Shown here: one piece after another, positions 11,501-51,710 of the stretch | How the letters are laid out: every line of letters begins with the position of its first letter | How positions within the stretch are numbered: the stretch's first letter is position 1 | Assembly (NCBI RefSeq): GCF_037975245.1 | Contig: NC_092583.1 | Location: 16,105,264 to 16,169,263 of the forward strand | DNA from: Apostichopus japonicus | Taxonomy: Eukaryota; Echinodermata; Holothuroidea; Aspidochirotida; Stichopodidae | Length of the DNA stretch: 64,000 nucleotides | Direction of reading: 5' to 3' | Position numbers and translations under genes: made by a program | Notes under the pieces: generated by a model | Database searches by the model: none | The model's input: the letters and a program-made list of their open reading frames with translations, nothing else | Told to the model about the DNA's origin: nothing

Positions 11501-12563
11501 TGACGACAAACTGAGAAGACACCTTGCTGATGCTATTGCCAGATGTTGCATGTGGGGCAACAATCGCATCGCGTTTGGCAACCATGGCGCGGTGGCACCG
11601 TTGGTTAAATATCTTAAATCCCCGGACAGTGAGGTACACACGGCCACTGCGGAGGCCTTGTTCCAGCTCTCCCGAGACCCTAACAACTGTATCACCATGC
11701 ACGAGAGTGGAGTTGTAGCTGTAAGTTTGAATACTCAGATCGAATGGCAGACATGTAATGGCATGGTACCCTTCATTGTTGTTGATTTAGTAAGGACTTT
11801 AAAAACCATGTCATCATTTCGTTCAAATATTTTCTTTGCAACTTAAAAAGTCATCAAATATTCAAATCACACAACGATGCAAAAGAAAATGGGAGTGGAG
11901 AAAGGATGTGGTTGGGGGGGAAAGAGGGGGGAGGGCAAATGAGGTGCCAGCAATCATCACACTGCTAGCGTGATATTTGCTACAGACCATGTCACAACAA
12001 TTAGCACATAAAATAGCAAAACAGACAATTTTTTTCTCAGTTTGAAAACTTACAGCAGGTGTTAGTTCAATTAATGGTTCCAATTATAAAATCAGTCTTC
12101 CTTATTTTGGCAAATATTGCATATCCTTTAAGCCTGGCCACAGTTACTATGTAACTACCACTGCCGTTAACTCAGCTTTCCATTTGATCAGGTGTTGGCA
12201 GCACTCTCTATGGCATCATATACCCAGGGGTCCTGAGACAGATTTTGGATTGCTCTGCTAAAGTGTTTCAATTTATAGGGTCCAGATATAGTTTTCAAAC
12301 TGTCTGGCTCCATATTTCCCTTTTTGTTTAGAAAGCAGGATACAAATGTATGTCTTTTGATTTAGCAAGAATAAAGTATAAAAAGTAATGTTTTGATTTA
12401 GCAATCTGAATGGATACAAACAACCTGTCTTCTGTTGTCTATTTCACAGCCGTTGGTGGAGATGGTTGGATCAGGTGACCCGGCCCTTCAAGAAGCTGCT
12501 GCTGGATGCATTGGGAGTATCAGACGATTGGCTCTAGCCAATGAAAAGGCTCAAACCAAATGA
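2308..12563 (+). CDS. ODAD2: Outer dynein arm docking complex subunit 2 (ARMC4), C-terminal 845 residues in 13 exons
   Basis: Join 2308-2551, 3055-3312, 3913-4046, 5063-5219, 5852-5998, 6662-6871, 7093-7329, 7577-7903, 8532-8716, 9543-9657, 10771-10959, 11499-11720, 12450-12563. All junctions are GT-AG, and the join is open from the first full codon (2309) to TGA at 12561-12563. The product closely matches vertebrate ARMC4/ODAD2: a conserved pre-ARM region containing CRAPPWRQ, a charged Lys/Glu linker, a Ser/Glu-rich patch ([12 protein letters not shown]), then about 600 residues of armadillo repeats to the end. Known role of the family: it sits on axonemal doublet microtubules with the other docking subunits and is needed to anchor outer dynein arms; loss causes primary ciliary dyskinesia in humans. 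Human ODAD2 is 1044 residues, so about 200 N-terminal residues are missing and probably lie upstream of the window. An in-frame ATG at 2285 reads through the acceptor, but it is unlikely to be the true start. Confidence 0.95.
3055..3312 (+). CDS. ODAD2: ODAD2 exon b
   Basis: Acceptor CTCTGCAG, donor GTAAAA; 86 codons, phase 0 at both ends. It begins [16 protein letters not shown], the counterpart of the human segment with NYERKGS, and passes into a Glu/Lys-rich linker likely to be disordered or coiled. Runs of EEFEEEE and [11 protein letters not shown] make long frames on the opposite strand too, which are shadows. Confidence 0.9.
3913..4046 (+). CDS. ODAD2: ODAD2 exon c
   Basis: Acceptor TTCTCATCAG, donor GTGATC. 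It encodes 44 residues plus two bases of a split Ser codon. The motif PTLNWKT matches PSLNWKT of human ODAD2 and places this lysine-rich exon in the linker. Confidence 0.88.
5063..5219 (+). CDS. ODAD2: ODAD2 exon d
   Basis: Acceptor CTTATCCAG, donor GTATGA. After the split Ser codon it encodes 52 residues, including the acidic [12 protein letters not shown] patch and the strongly conserved [17 protein letters not shown] that opens the armadillo region. An acidic Ser patch of this kind is a plausible casein-kinase-2 target, which is inference. Confidence 0.94.
5533..5700 (+). mobile_element. Non-LTR retrotransposon (LINE) 3' end, degenerate
   Basis: In ODAD2 intron 4. Frame 5533-5646 reads as the C-terminal signature of LINE reverse-transcriptase ORFs, [15 protein letters not shown] followed by S-V-N-S-F-K, then a stop at 5644-5646. 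Just downstream a GCACTTTGCGATAT...AAGGGGCTTTATAAATA tail looks like the usual 3' UTR of such elements. Only the 3' end is present, as expected of a 5'-truncated insertion. The family was not assigned. Confidence 0.75.
5852..5998 (+). CDS. ODAD2: ODAD2 exon e
   Basis: Acceptor TTCTTCACAG, donor GTATGC; 49 codons, phase 0. Encodes [17 protein letters not shown] and [16 protein letters not shown], a full armadillo repeat nearly identical to the vertebrate one. Confidence 0.95.
6662..6871 (+). CDS. ODAD2: ODAD2 exon f
   Basis: Acceptor TTGCATGCTAG (a weak pyrimidine tract immediately next to it), donor GTATGT; 70 codons, phase 0. Contains [10 protein letters not shown], a [12 protein letters not shown] helix and [18 protein letters not shown], matching ARM repeats 2-3 of the family. 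Confidence 0.95.
7093..7329 (+). CDS. ODAD2: ODAD2 exon g
   Basis: Acceptor TTTCTCGTTAG, donor GTAAGT; 79 codons, phase 0. Encodes VALLDCAP, then [27 protein letters not shown] and [12 protein letters not shown], all ARM helices conserved with vertebrates. A short stretch near the start ([13 protein letters not shown]) is the usual variable loop. Confidence 0.95.
7577..7903 (+). CDS. ODAD2: ODAD2 exon h (longest)
   Basis: Acceptor GGTTACAG, donor GTAAGG; 109 codons, phase 0. Encodes two to three ARM repeats, including [35 protein letters not shown] and [15 protein letters not shown]. It is the longest visible coding exon of the gene. Confidence 0.95.
7930..8175 (+). repeat. Degenerate intronic repeat (TTCTTTAATCCCAGGG units)
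   Basis: In ODAD2 intron 8. About four imperfect copies of a unit with CTTCTTTAATCCCAGGGAGCAA, at about 7940, 7970-8010, 8040 and 8150, are interrupted by a G-rich stretch at 8085-8120. The short open frame over this stretch is a repeat translation, not a gene. Confidence 0.5.
8532..8716 (+). CDS. ODAD2: ODAD2 exon i
   Basis: Acceptor GTGGCACAG, donor GTGAGT. It encodes 61 residues plus two bases of a split Gly codon: [27 protein letters not shown] and [13 protein letters not shown], the paired VNV helices seen at this place in ODAD2. Confidence 0.95.
9543..9657 (+). CDS. ODAD2: ODAD2 exon j
   Basis: Acceptor TTTTTCTAG, donor GTAAGA. Completes the split Gly codon, then 38 residues: [17 protein letters not shown] and [14 protein letters not shown], almost identical to vertebrate ODAD2. 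Confidence 0.95.
9911..9950 (-). repeat. Hammerhead-like retroelement motif, copy 1
   Basis: In ODAD2 intron 10. Read on the minus strand it gives CTGAAGA (9945-9939), one extra A, a five-pair stem GATCC/GGATC around loop TGCTA (9937-9923), then GAAAC (9922-9918) and GTCAGG. CUGANGA, stem II and GAAA are the conserved core of hammerhead ribozymes, which Penelope-like elements and retrozymes carry. The unpaired A at the base of stem II departs from the consensus. A near-identical copy lies at 57646-57684 in the opposite orientation. Identification as a ribozyme is inference. Confidence 0.5.
10771..10959 (+). CDS. ODAD2: ODAD2 exon k
   Basis: Acceptor ATATAATCAG, donor GTACGT; 63 codons, phase 0. 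Encodes [35 protein letters not shown] and [15 protein letters not shown], conserved almost residue for residue with vertebrates. Confidence 0.95.
11499..11720 (+). CDS. ODAD2: ODAD2 exon l
   Basis: Acceptor TTGTCGTACAG, donor GTAAGT; 74 codons, phase 0. Encodes [30 protein letters not shown] and [10 protein letters not shown], the penultimate ARM repeats. Overlapping frames on the other strand here are shadows. Confidence 0.95.
12450..12563 (+). CDS. ODAD2: ODAD2 last coding exon
   Basis: Acceptor ATTTCACAG; 37 codons and TGA at 12561-12563. Encodes [31 protein letters not shown], matching the C-terminus of vertebrate ODAD2, which also ends a few residues after the LALA-EKA motif. Confidence 0.95.
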   Translation, partial: PLVEMVGSGDPALQEAAAGCIGSIRRLALANEKAQTK

Positions 12564-12641
12564 ATCATATTCCTTCACATATATTTACAGCAGAAAAAGA
12601 GAGAAATTTGTGATGTACTTGTAATTTTATTGGGACTGTAA

Positions 12642-12647
12642 AATAAA
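12642..12647 (+). terminator. ODAD2 polyadenylation signal
   Basis: AATAAA 79 bases after the stop codon, followed within about 20 bases by a T/G-containing stretch (TTCTGGTCTCTTC). It implies a very short 3' UTR. Confidence 0.7.
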
Positions 12648-12664
12648 AAGCAGAATTATTCTGG

Positions 12665-15600
12665 TCTCTTCAATTGAATTCATGCAATGTGCACGTATTT
12701 TAACTACTGTAATGATAACATTGTCACACTTCTTCATGCCTTTTCTTTTTCTGACATTCAAATCAATTTATATAATTCTATGTGCCTTTTGATGAAACAC
12801 CTTGATTTCCTTGTTTGATCAAGATTGAATGTCTTCTATTGCAAACCAGTTGCTACCCTATGTACTCAATTGAGAGATATCAGGTGAGATCACAGAATGT
12901 ATTTTAATGTGTGACTCATCAATTAAAGGGGTTCTGATACCTGAAGCTGATTGCAAAAGCAAAATTGCTTGAAATTTTTCTGCCCTTTTTTTATTTTTCG
13001 TGAAACCACATCGTCATAGTGTTTTGTATTACAAAGATATGAATTTTAGATTTGGTGAAATTACATAAGTGAATCTGGCAACAATAGAGTGAATCATATC
13101 ACAAAGGCATTTGAGCTGAAAATGTCTTTAAATGCCTTAAGATATTTATTAGGAATATAGGAAGTGTTGGTGAAATTACTGACAACATTGACAGCTCTGC
13201 AATCATTCCAAATGTATCAAGTTTTTAAGGATAAATCAACTAGAGGTTTATTAATAGCCTAAGTAAGCTTTTGGAAGAACACCTACCCAGATGACAATGC
13301 AGAATTCCCACTGTGGTCCACAGCCTGGAGTTGGGGAAGGCTTAGCCAGGTCAAGACGGGTTACATTCAATCACCACATCTCGTGTCAGGGAGTTATTTT
13401 GATGGGTTTTATCAATTAACCGTGTAAAGGAATTGTTTCCTAAATATAATTTTTTAAATCATCTGCCGCTAGAACATTCCTTTAAGTTAATCTGTGTAGA
13501 TAGTTGAAGTCATTTTTTGTTTAGTTTTTGTTACCATCGGAACGGATGTCTCTGCAGTGATGCTATGACTTGTTAACATTCTTTATATTCATTTCATTTA
13601 ATCTTTCTTGGCTTGTACATTTTGACTTTCCAGAGATGTTTGACATTAAGATTGTAACCGTCCTGTTATTTTGATTGAACCACCTTGACAGATGTGAAAT
13701 ATTATATGATGTCTACATGACTTACTATAAAAATGTTCCTATATCTGCTGTGTTTGTGTGTAATTTTTTCAAATTCACCTTGAGCTTGTGAGCATGAAAT
13801 CAAAACTTTAAACACAAAGTTAATTTTAATCATAAGAAGGGCCAGAAATGTTGCAGAGCAAGAGAACGAGGCTACTCTCTGTCATAAGTTTGTCAAAGCT
13901 GTTGGACACTAAAATGCCATAGCAATATAGTTCAGTAGCATGGCTATAGTCAAGGAACATTTCAACTAATGAAGTAAAAGTTAAATTTGTAGAAATTTTC
14001 CACTTTGCTGCTAACATATGATTTATACTAATATGAAAATGTTTTTAGACAACAAAAATGTTGAAAAGTATATAGACTAATCATAGTTAAAGATAAATTT
14101 GGGGTGTATCGGTTTAATCAATTCCAATCTTATGTTGAGTAATACTCATAGGTGTGGTAAACATAAAAAATAAAGAGCCTAAAAGTGGACAAATAAATAT
14201 TGTTGGATATTTGAGAGCTTCAGTGGTATTAAAAGCAAAGGAATTTCTTACAGAGCAAATGTCCTTGCTAACCAGTGTATTTGGGAATGCTTTTGTTTAA
14301 CCAGGGTACTTGAATAGTATCAAGTTGGGGAGTAGCTTGAAGATGTTAGCAGAAGAAATAGTATTTCATGGTGGAACCGTTATCAGCATCTTTTCCAAGG
14401 AAAACGTTTTGTGTATGGTAGACAAACTGAAGAAGGGGATTAGTTTGGAAGAGACTTCAGCTGTCACTGAAGATTACTGTGGTCACATTTCTTTGTTAGG
14501 TATTGCTCATTCCCATGTTGTGTGATTATATTGAAAGGTATAGGAAATGGGATTTCTTATTCTGTGACAATATTACATACCCCACTCTTTGGCTTTGCTG
14601 GCAGGGTTCAGAGTGGGTCAAACAACATTGGATTGAAGTAATAGGACACATACCCTTTCTTAATTATGAGGGATTTATTTGAGCCCATCAGGGTATACTG
14701 AAGTAGATGCCACAGATATAGACAGTCTTCCAAAAATGAATCACAAGTGGGGAAAAGGCATTTCCTTGTCTCGTTTTTACAAACTTTTCTCATGTTTGCA
14801 TTGTGTAATACAGAACATTATCCTTCTACCTTCCTGCATCCTCTCACAAAGAAAATAATAAATGTAGGTATCCACAATTTCTTAATTTCCTCAAAAATAT
14901 CACTGGAGGTTGCAAAAGCCCACCCTGATCCCATCTTCTCTCTGTCCTGTCCTACTACGATGGCGTTGAAACAATGGTCAAAACTTTAAAATCTTGTTTG
15001 CAATGTTACATTACCTGTTCTCATATGAAATGTGGCACGGAATCACTAGGCCTTTTGCCGTTCGGGTTGGTTAAACAGATTGATTTCATTTTATTATGAG
15101 TATTTTAACGTCAGGCACGGTTTCTAGTTATTTAGTACTTTTCTGCCATTGTTTGCTTTCATTTTCATCAACAGTCCATCTCCTACATAGTTTTGTTTTC
15201 TTTCTTGAAGTTGATTTGTCAATCGCGCTCTAGTATTCAGTTGCACCACCGCACTGCAAGTTACAACATACTCTTACCAAAGTTTGATCTCAAGGGGGAG
15301 GGTGTACATTACATGGAAGACCTTTTGCGGCAGACTAATACAGGTAGATGATAGCTCTTCACGCAGTCATTACTGTGTTGTTCACCACGGTGAACGCAGT
15401 CAGTCCTGTTGATGAGCTATTCAGACAAATTTAATGCATTGTATCTAAATCTGTGTAAGTCAACAATTGAATTTTTACAATCCAGCGAACTACGTAGAAT
15501 TTGGTATGATTGCCCTTCCTCTCTGAACACGTCGGAAATCAGTAATTGTTTTTATCCAGTTGTAAGCATATACGGAACGTGCAATCGAACCCATATTGCA

Positions 15601-17279
15601 ATATTACACGTGCTATTTATACCCTCAAAGTATTTAAAGAGGTTGTGCAAGGATTCGTTCTTCGTCGTTTGTTAAAACGGAATGCTATATAACAAAGGTC
15701 GATAGAAGTTGTGGATGAGGGATTCGTTGCATTCATCGCTCCGACAATTACACTTGGGAGAGGCAGGGATGCAGGAGCCGACAGGGGGGGGGGTAGATAA
15801 GCAAATATGAAGGGAAAAACACTCAGATAAAATAAAAAACGTTATCATCTCTTGTGGTCCAATCTCCCCCTTGTACCTCCACCAGTGGGCTGCACCCCGG
15901 TCAACAACAGTGCACTCCTGGGCCTCTGAAAGGGATGTTTGTGTCCACGTGTTTGCTTGTGGTATTGTTTGAGCTGCGGTTTACCCTTCTTGTACATATG
16001 GTGTTTGGTCCACGTACTGTAACTCTACAAGGGCCCTTTTCGATTGATATATTCAAGTGGATGATAAACTGAGTCGACACAGCCATAGAATAGAGGGACA
16101 AGGCAGGGGTGTATGGTTAGGGTGGTTGGGATTTTCCCGGAGAAGACTCGCGATTCCAATGTATGCATGAATGAATAAACGTCTTTGCACAAATTTCTAT
16201 ATTTCTATTTCACATCTGGGTGGGACGGGGTAAAAGACCTGGGTACAAAGTTTCTAAACAAGTATTAAGATCCTTGAAAGTGGGCTCAATTTTCTTCCTC
16301 AGGCCGAATATATAAGCTGAAAGTAGAGTGAACTTAGCATGAAAAGTCCAACATTTGCTAGGCCCTATAGTTACACATATGTCTGGTAAAACAGATACTG
16401 GACCGAAACAGGGACCCTGACACAGGTTTGGGATTTGGGAGAGGTGGGAAGGGCCGGGGCAGGAGTCATCATCAAAATCATTACTGTGGAAATTATTAGG
16501 GTCCCTTCCCCTCCCCCCCCTTGGGGAGAGGGCAGCGCTAAGAGGTAATCAGTCTAAGTGTTGCATGCTGGTCTCAATGGATGTAGGCCCACATAACCTT
16601 CTCGATGGTCACTCATACCAAAATAATTTTCAACCAGAAAACTGAGCAGGTGGCATGAGCCCAATGTATATGCTACTTAGGACGCACCCCGGGTTTGAGA
16701 ATGGTTCTTCTATGCAGTTCCTTTCAGTATTACGTAATTGAGTCAGGAATACCGAAACGCTGCAATAGCCATGCTCTGCAGTCACTTGGATCGTATTTTC
16801 TGTTTTATGATGTCACACTGCTGAATGATATATATGGTACACAAGATGGTCAAAGCCGTTTCAGTGGCCTGTACATGATATATCTCTAACAAGTGTCTAG
16901 CGCTTATGAGCGGTAAATTAAGATGTTGTTGACAGTATGAAGGTATAATAGCATGGTGACTAATTACTTTGCCAGCCCTAGTTGGCCCTAGGCGGCGGTG
17001 GATTTTGTCTTTTCTTTCTATCAACCCCAACCCACCACAACCTGCTATGGACCCATGGCATTCAATTCCTCCAATGAGTTGCTTGATTCTCCTGCTGCCT
17101 CGTGGGCTCATATGCTCCCACCGTTTTCAAGACAATGTGGGTCCCATAAAAGTTTACCAGACCTCATGCTCATTCTGTGTTCCTGCGAAACCTGATCTTA
17201 TTCTACCAAAATGATTGATCAACAATATAAATTAGAATACATAGCAAACCTGCCTTGATTTTTCAAAATCAACAATTAG
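12665..17279. other. Intergenic region between ODAD2 and UBE2E
   Basis: No exon or RNA gene was recognised. Open frames of 60-110 codons occur (for example 14310-14525 +, 15409-15675 +, 16782-17111 -), but none resembles a protein family or has convincing splice sites. There are short G or C homopolymer runs near 15786 and 16510. The DNA becomes richer in CG towards 17.3 kb. Confidence 0.5.
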
Positions 17280-17825
17280 GATCAATTTCTTTATCGTACG
17301 AATTCGCGATTGCCGATTTATCAGGTAGTAAAAGTCTTTAGACATTACGCCATTATCATTATGGGCCTTACATGACGTCATCGTTGAACGGAATTACTTG
17401 TTTACTGTCATCCATTTGTTGTTAGTGCACAAGCTGACAAGCCACGCGTTTTGCATCGTACTTGTCCGCCGAAACTACATGGAAGTTGTCTTCCATCTAA
17501 CGAGGGGAGTACACCATATTGTTTTAACTGCTGAATGAACTAAGCGTAAGATCAATAAGGAATAATTCAGTACAAGGTTTGAAGAGAGCTGTTAAATTGT
17601 TCTTTAGGGGCGAATGAATGAGATCAATGCCCTAATCCAATTTATCAACCCGCTGTTCCACTCGAACGCCGAAACGCTCGCGACGTTGCAATGCTGTGAC
17701 GAAGTTCCAGTTCTTTGTTCGTTTTCATGATTTTCTCTGGACTATCCTTCCCATACTTTTACGACTCAAACGGATATTGTTTGTAGCAGATCGTGAGGCG
17801 AATAATTTTAAGAATTTGGTTAGAA
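17280..17825 (+). promoter_or_regulatory. Probable UBE2E promoter and 5' UTR region
   Basis: CG dinucleotides are more frequent here than in the surrounding DNA, notably at 17645-17705, and continue into the first coding exon. A palindromic CRE motif lies at 17373-17380. No clear TATA box or transcription start was identified; the boundaries are approximate. Confidence 0.4.
17373..17380. promoter_or_regulatory. CRE-like site TGACGTCA
   Basis: A perfect 8-bp ATF/CREB palindrome about 445 bp upstream of the UBE2E start codon, in the CG-richer stretch expected to hold the promoter. The same 8-mer also occurs by chance elsewhere in the window (around 55969), so function is only suggested by position. 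Confidence 0.35.
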
Positions 17826-47508
<29,683 letters not shown>

Positions 47509-48971
47509 TGAGAGTGAGGGCTGTGATTACTCCAAAGAGATATTACAGCTTTCACAATATTCTTCTTATTCTCTTCTTTTGTGCAACACACACACAGGCG
47601 GACGGGCGGACAGACAGATAGACAAACACAAGCACACAGTTAGTCAGACAGCCTCAAACATTGTGTGGCAGTCGTACAAACTTTGCTTTTAGTGGTTATG
47701 TTAACATGTGGCAAATAGACATATTACTCTAAGGATGTGTGGAATGTAAAATGAAGGAACAAGAAAACCAAATTCAAAGTTGGAGAGATCTTGCCTGTGT
47801 TGTAGCCTTTTAGGTCACCGTTTCGTCGTCGTCAGCGGATGGTGGATTCTTGCTTCGGGGAGCCGTCTGTTTTGACCTGTTCCTTATTTCCTTGGTGCCA
47901 TTTTTGTGTCTCTCTTTGTATAGTCGGAGGTCTTCTCGGAAGCAGATGAGCATCAGATCTTGCTTTCTTAATGGCATGTCTTGTAAATAGGACGTTCTGT
48001 TTATTTCTCTTCTTTCCTTGTTTTCTTTTCTACTTTGATGTTGACAGCCTCTCTAAGGGATTCTGGTTGTTAGTGGTTGAACAGAGCCAGGAGTTTGTAA
48101 GTCTCACTTCAGCTTTGTTTGCCAATCAGAAGACTTGAATGAATCACTGGATTAAAAGCTTATGCAGTTGTTTCTTCAATGGGACACCCATTCACACTTA
48201 TCGCATTTTTCTTTAGGGGGGTGGGGGGAGAGGGGCTGTATTTTTGTGGGGGGAGAGGCTGATGGGAAATGGGATGAGGAGCATGCTTAGTCATACTGTA
48301 TGTTTTATTGATAGTAGAAGTAGAAATTGTAATTGTGTAATGAGTAACACAAATAGGAACTCAAATATAAGTAAATGAAACTCACATGTGGTCATTCCTT
48401 GAAGGGTTTTACCAATTCCATTATCCCTCCACAGAGGTACAGCAAAGTATTTCTGATTGTTACTACACTGTTATCGCGGATCGTCTGTGGAATGAGCTTT
48501 AGTGAGGGTACCGATGGCTGCAGTACTGTCAGATATATCTGTATCTCCTGCTTGTTTTGGTAGCATATGAGGGGAGGGGGGGGGGGTAATTAGATACCCA
48601 CCAGCTTCTACATCCCTGCTTCCCCCTGGTGTATTAATAGGAACTAACATGACAATGTCTTGACTTTGTTAACATCTCTATACTTTGTGGTTCATATCCT
48701 TACTAAGAGACTCAACGTTTCACTTTTTGCAAATGCATTTATGAATTGTTGAATTGTGGTTCTCATAAATGGCTTCTATTGTAAGTGATAGGGGAGATGG
48801 CTGGGGATGGAGGGGTAGGGGAAATGTAAGTAGATTCTTTGAAATTGTGGCTTCCTGAGGTATCTCATAGAATTGTATCCTGTTGTTGTTAACCAAACAA
48901 AAAAATTAATTATTTCTATGTAACTTGATTTATTCTTCAGCCTTTGTGTTTACAGAGAGAGCAAAAACTGT

Positions 48972-49047
48972 TAACAGATTGCTTATGTACTGCAAACAGC
49001 ATGTGTAGGTAACAGACTGCTTATCTACTGCAAACAGCATGTGTAGG
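48972..49047 (+). repeat. 38-bp tandem duplication
   Basis: Two copies (48972-49009 and 49010-49047) differ at only two positions; unit begins TAACAGATTGCTTATGTACT. The same type of sequence (CTGTTAGCAAACTGCTTATCCACT) lies near 9850, next to the hammerhead-like motif, suggesting both derive from one element family. Confidence 0.75.
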
Positions 49048-49633
49048 TAAATAAATAAAAGTTAGATAGCCTTTGTTGTAATTTATCAGATTGCCTCAGA
49101 AATGTCTTTTTCTAGGATATTATTGACAAATATCTGCATTTCATTCTTTGTCAAGTACTCAGATGGTGTGAAGTTTTAGTTTACTTTGTTTTTAAAAACA
49201 TTGTGATTAGGTTAATAAGCCTTAATTCTTTAATTGCTATTTAATAGTATTGACATGTAATATTATGATTCAGATTAGAAGTAGAAGAAAATACTGGGGA
49301 AAAATGGGATCTTTCTCTACTGAGAGCAATACGTAAGTTATAAGCCAGGCTTCTCATTATCTAGGACTTCCGTGAATTACCACTTAGTAATGAAGGCATA
49401 TTTTGACCCTCCTTGTCCAGATATTCTGTGGTATATCGGAAACCTATTTTGAGCATGGCAAGATATAATAGAGTAAAATTACTTGTAGTATGTATTTATA
49501 GTAATCAATGTAAGTAAGAATAAGAAATGGACACAAGGCGTTCATTTGTTGCCTGTGAACAAGATGTCTTTAATTTGTATGGTTTAAGTAAGAAATGTTA
49601 AATTTCAAGATGTTTTATGCTTTTATGTTTTAA

Positions 49634-49639
49634 ATTAAA
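49634..49639 (+). terminator. Probable UBE2E polyadenylation signal
   Basis: ATTAAA, followed from 49641 by a long T/G-rich stretch (GTCTTGTTTGGTGTATTTTG and TGTGTG), the expected downstream element. It is the best 3'-end context after the stop codon, but not proven to be the one used. Confidence 0.5.
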
Positions 49640-50242
49640 GGTCTTGTTTGGTGTATTTTGTGTGTGACCTCATTAATAATCACAATAGTCTCCCGATCCA
49701 CAACTACTGTTCAAAAATTTTTTCCGATTTCTGGAGAAAAGAGAATAACTGAAAGTTTATAGTAACGTTCATTTCTTTTATCAGTCATGTAACTGTCAAT
49801 CCGCAAGACCTGGCTACTTTGTGAGTTTTTTATTAGGGGAAGAGAAAAGTAGGAGACAATATCAGAGGACTTTTGAAGAGTCCACTGAAGTATCCTAATT
49901 AAACCATCTCCCCCTCCCCCTCAGAAATCTAATCTCTTGAGCGACCAAACTTATTATTTTAATGCCAGGTATTATTTGATAGCAGACTTTGGAAGAATAT
50001 ATTTGAACAGATTCATTTGTTGGTAAATTTGTGCAGTATCTCTACTTAAAAGGAATTTTCGCTCTCTGCAGAAAAGAGGCTGTATGAATTCTTTAGAGTT
50101 ATGAAATAGCGCCATCAAAAAGAACCATTTTTTATATTTTTTGCACATTTTGGGAGAAAGCTGGCTGGCATTAAAGTCATTATTAATAGCTGTTTTTGGA
50201 TCCGTACCTTGTCCATATTATCTTTCCTTCGGCAGAATAGTT

Positions 50243-50569
50243 GGGGATTGGGGTAGGGGATTGGGGTAGGGGATTGGGGTATGGGAATTGGGGTATGGGA
50301 ATTGGGGTATGGGAATTGGGGTAGGGGAATTGGGGTAGGGGAATTGGGGTAGGGGAATTGGGGTAGGGGAATTGGGGTAGGGGAATTGGGGTAGGGGAAT
50401 TGGGGTAGGGGAATTGGGGTAGGGGAATTGGGGTAGGGGAATTGGGGTAGGGGAATTGGGGTAGGGGAATTGGGGTAGGGGAATTGGGGTAGGGGAATTG
50501 GGGTAGGGGAATTGGGGTAGGGGAATTGGGGTAGGGGAATTGGGGTAGGGGAATTGGGGTAGGGGAAGG
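50243..50569 (+). repeat. 14-bp G-rich minisatellite, unit GGGGAATTGGGGTA
   Basis: About 23 tandem units. The first units vary (GGGGATTGGGGTA, TATGGGAATTGGGG), and the rest are almost perfect, which suggests recent expansion. Two G4 runs per unit make it a strong G-quadruplex candidate on the + strand. A 158-codon minus-strand frame ([14 protein letters not shown] repeats) is only the repeat translated. Confidence 0.93.
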
Positions 50570-50591
50570 GGGAAGTGTTGAGATTAGTCAA

Positions 50592-51710
50592 CCCTCTTGC
50601 AAATTGATAGCTCTATAACTGATCAATACTGCTTGATATTGCTTCTGCCAGAACTTGTGGATCCCTGATTAAACAGATGTTCTCTAACTGTTTATTTTTT
50701 ATCAGTGGATTGATCAATCAACTATTTAACCATATTGATATTATCTTTTAAATTCATCCTAGCATGACCTTTCTTTGAGCATTATCCAATTAGACAAGTT
50801 GGTTATTGGTTCACTACTAAAAATTATATAACTCTTTATTAACATCCCACTTTATCCTGTCACGTGACTCGTGCAATTTCCTGTACGATTTACCATCCAA
50901 CAATTAAAGATACCAGCTAGTGACAATAATTATTTATTAAGCTTTGCCAGAGAGGCTTTTAAATATGTTGCAGATGAGATCAACAGCTTTATCTAGTCAT
51001 ATTTTCTTCAGTAGAGATTTTCGATCATGTCTTTGGGCTCAATTATGACTGGTGTGAACCTAGACATGACCTGTAAAAGTCAGGGGTTTGATATCAAGAT
51101 GGCTGTTTGGTTGGATGGAGATTATATTTCTGCTACGGTCGTTTCTCTTGCTGAACCTCAATGGACCACAGGATGAATCTCCGATTAAAATTTGACATGA
51201 CTTGCAGTGTTCACACACCCCAATGTTAAAACCAATTTCCCCTTTTTTGCATAAAATGGGAGAGAATTTCAACTCAGTTTGACCCAAAATATGTGATGTT
51301 TAGTTTATTTTTTAAACGTTTATGGCTTTTCTTTGTTAACACCAGCGTTTTAGTTTTATATTACTTTTCAAACTTGTTTTTTGTTGTGAAAGCAAGTAAT
51401 TGCTGGCTGGTGCTAACTACTAAAAGACTTTAAATATATTTCCAATTTCCTTGTTTCTTAGGTTTTTGTGTTTGTGGTAATTTCTAGCCATGATTTTGTA
51501 TGTGAGACTTACAAAACTGATTCAGATAAGACTAATACTCTCCCTACCACTTTTTAGGTTATTTGAATCCTAAATAGGTGTGTGTGTGTGTGTGGGAGAA
51601 TTGGGGGGGGGGGGAGGAGGGGATGGGACCATGTTAAAAGTTGTGTGTAAGAACTGAGGCTTCTGATTGGCATCCTTGCAAAGTAATGGTAAATGTACTT
51701 TACAAACAAA
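50592..51710. other. Intergenic stretch, nothing recognised
   Basis: AT-rich DNA with a (TG)n and G run at about 51580-51615. No gene or element recognised. Confidence 0.5.

Larger units (their letters stand above)
47509..49655 (+). other. Probable UBE2E 3' UTR
   Basis: No coding feature; the stretch ends near a strong polyadenylation context at 49634. It contains CA-rich and GACA-rich simple sequence at 47580-47640, G-rich patches near 48220 and 48575, and a 38-bp tandem duplication at 48972. AATAAA words at 49050 and 49054 could serve as earlier sites. The 2.1-kb length is inference from the signals only. Confidence 0.45.

Noticed and set aside
11366-11718. Frames on both strands across ODAD2 exon l
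   Set aside because: Shadows of the exon; only the + frame starting at 11499 continues across splice sites and matches the family.
47580-47640. CA/GACAGA-rich stretch as a possible structured RNA
   Set aside because: Simple-sequence composition only; no pairing pattern seen.
50115-50591. 158-codon minus-strand frame of Pro-rich repeats
   Set aside because: It is the 14-bp GGGGAATTGGGGTA array read in a frame free of stops (three 14-mers make 42 bases, so any stop-free phase stays open). No start context or unique domain.
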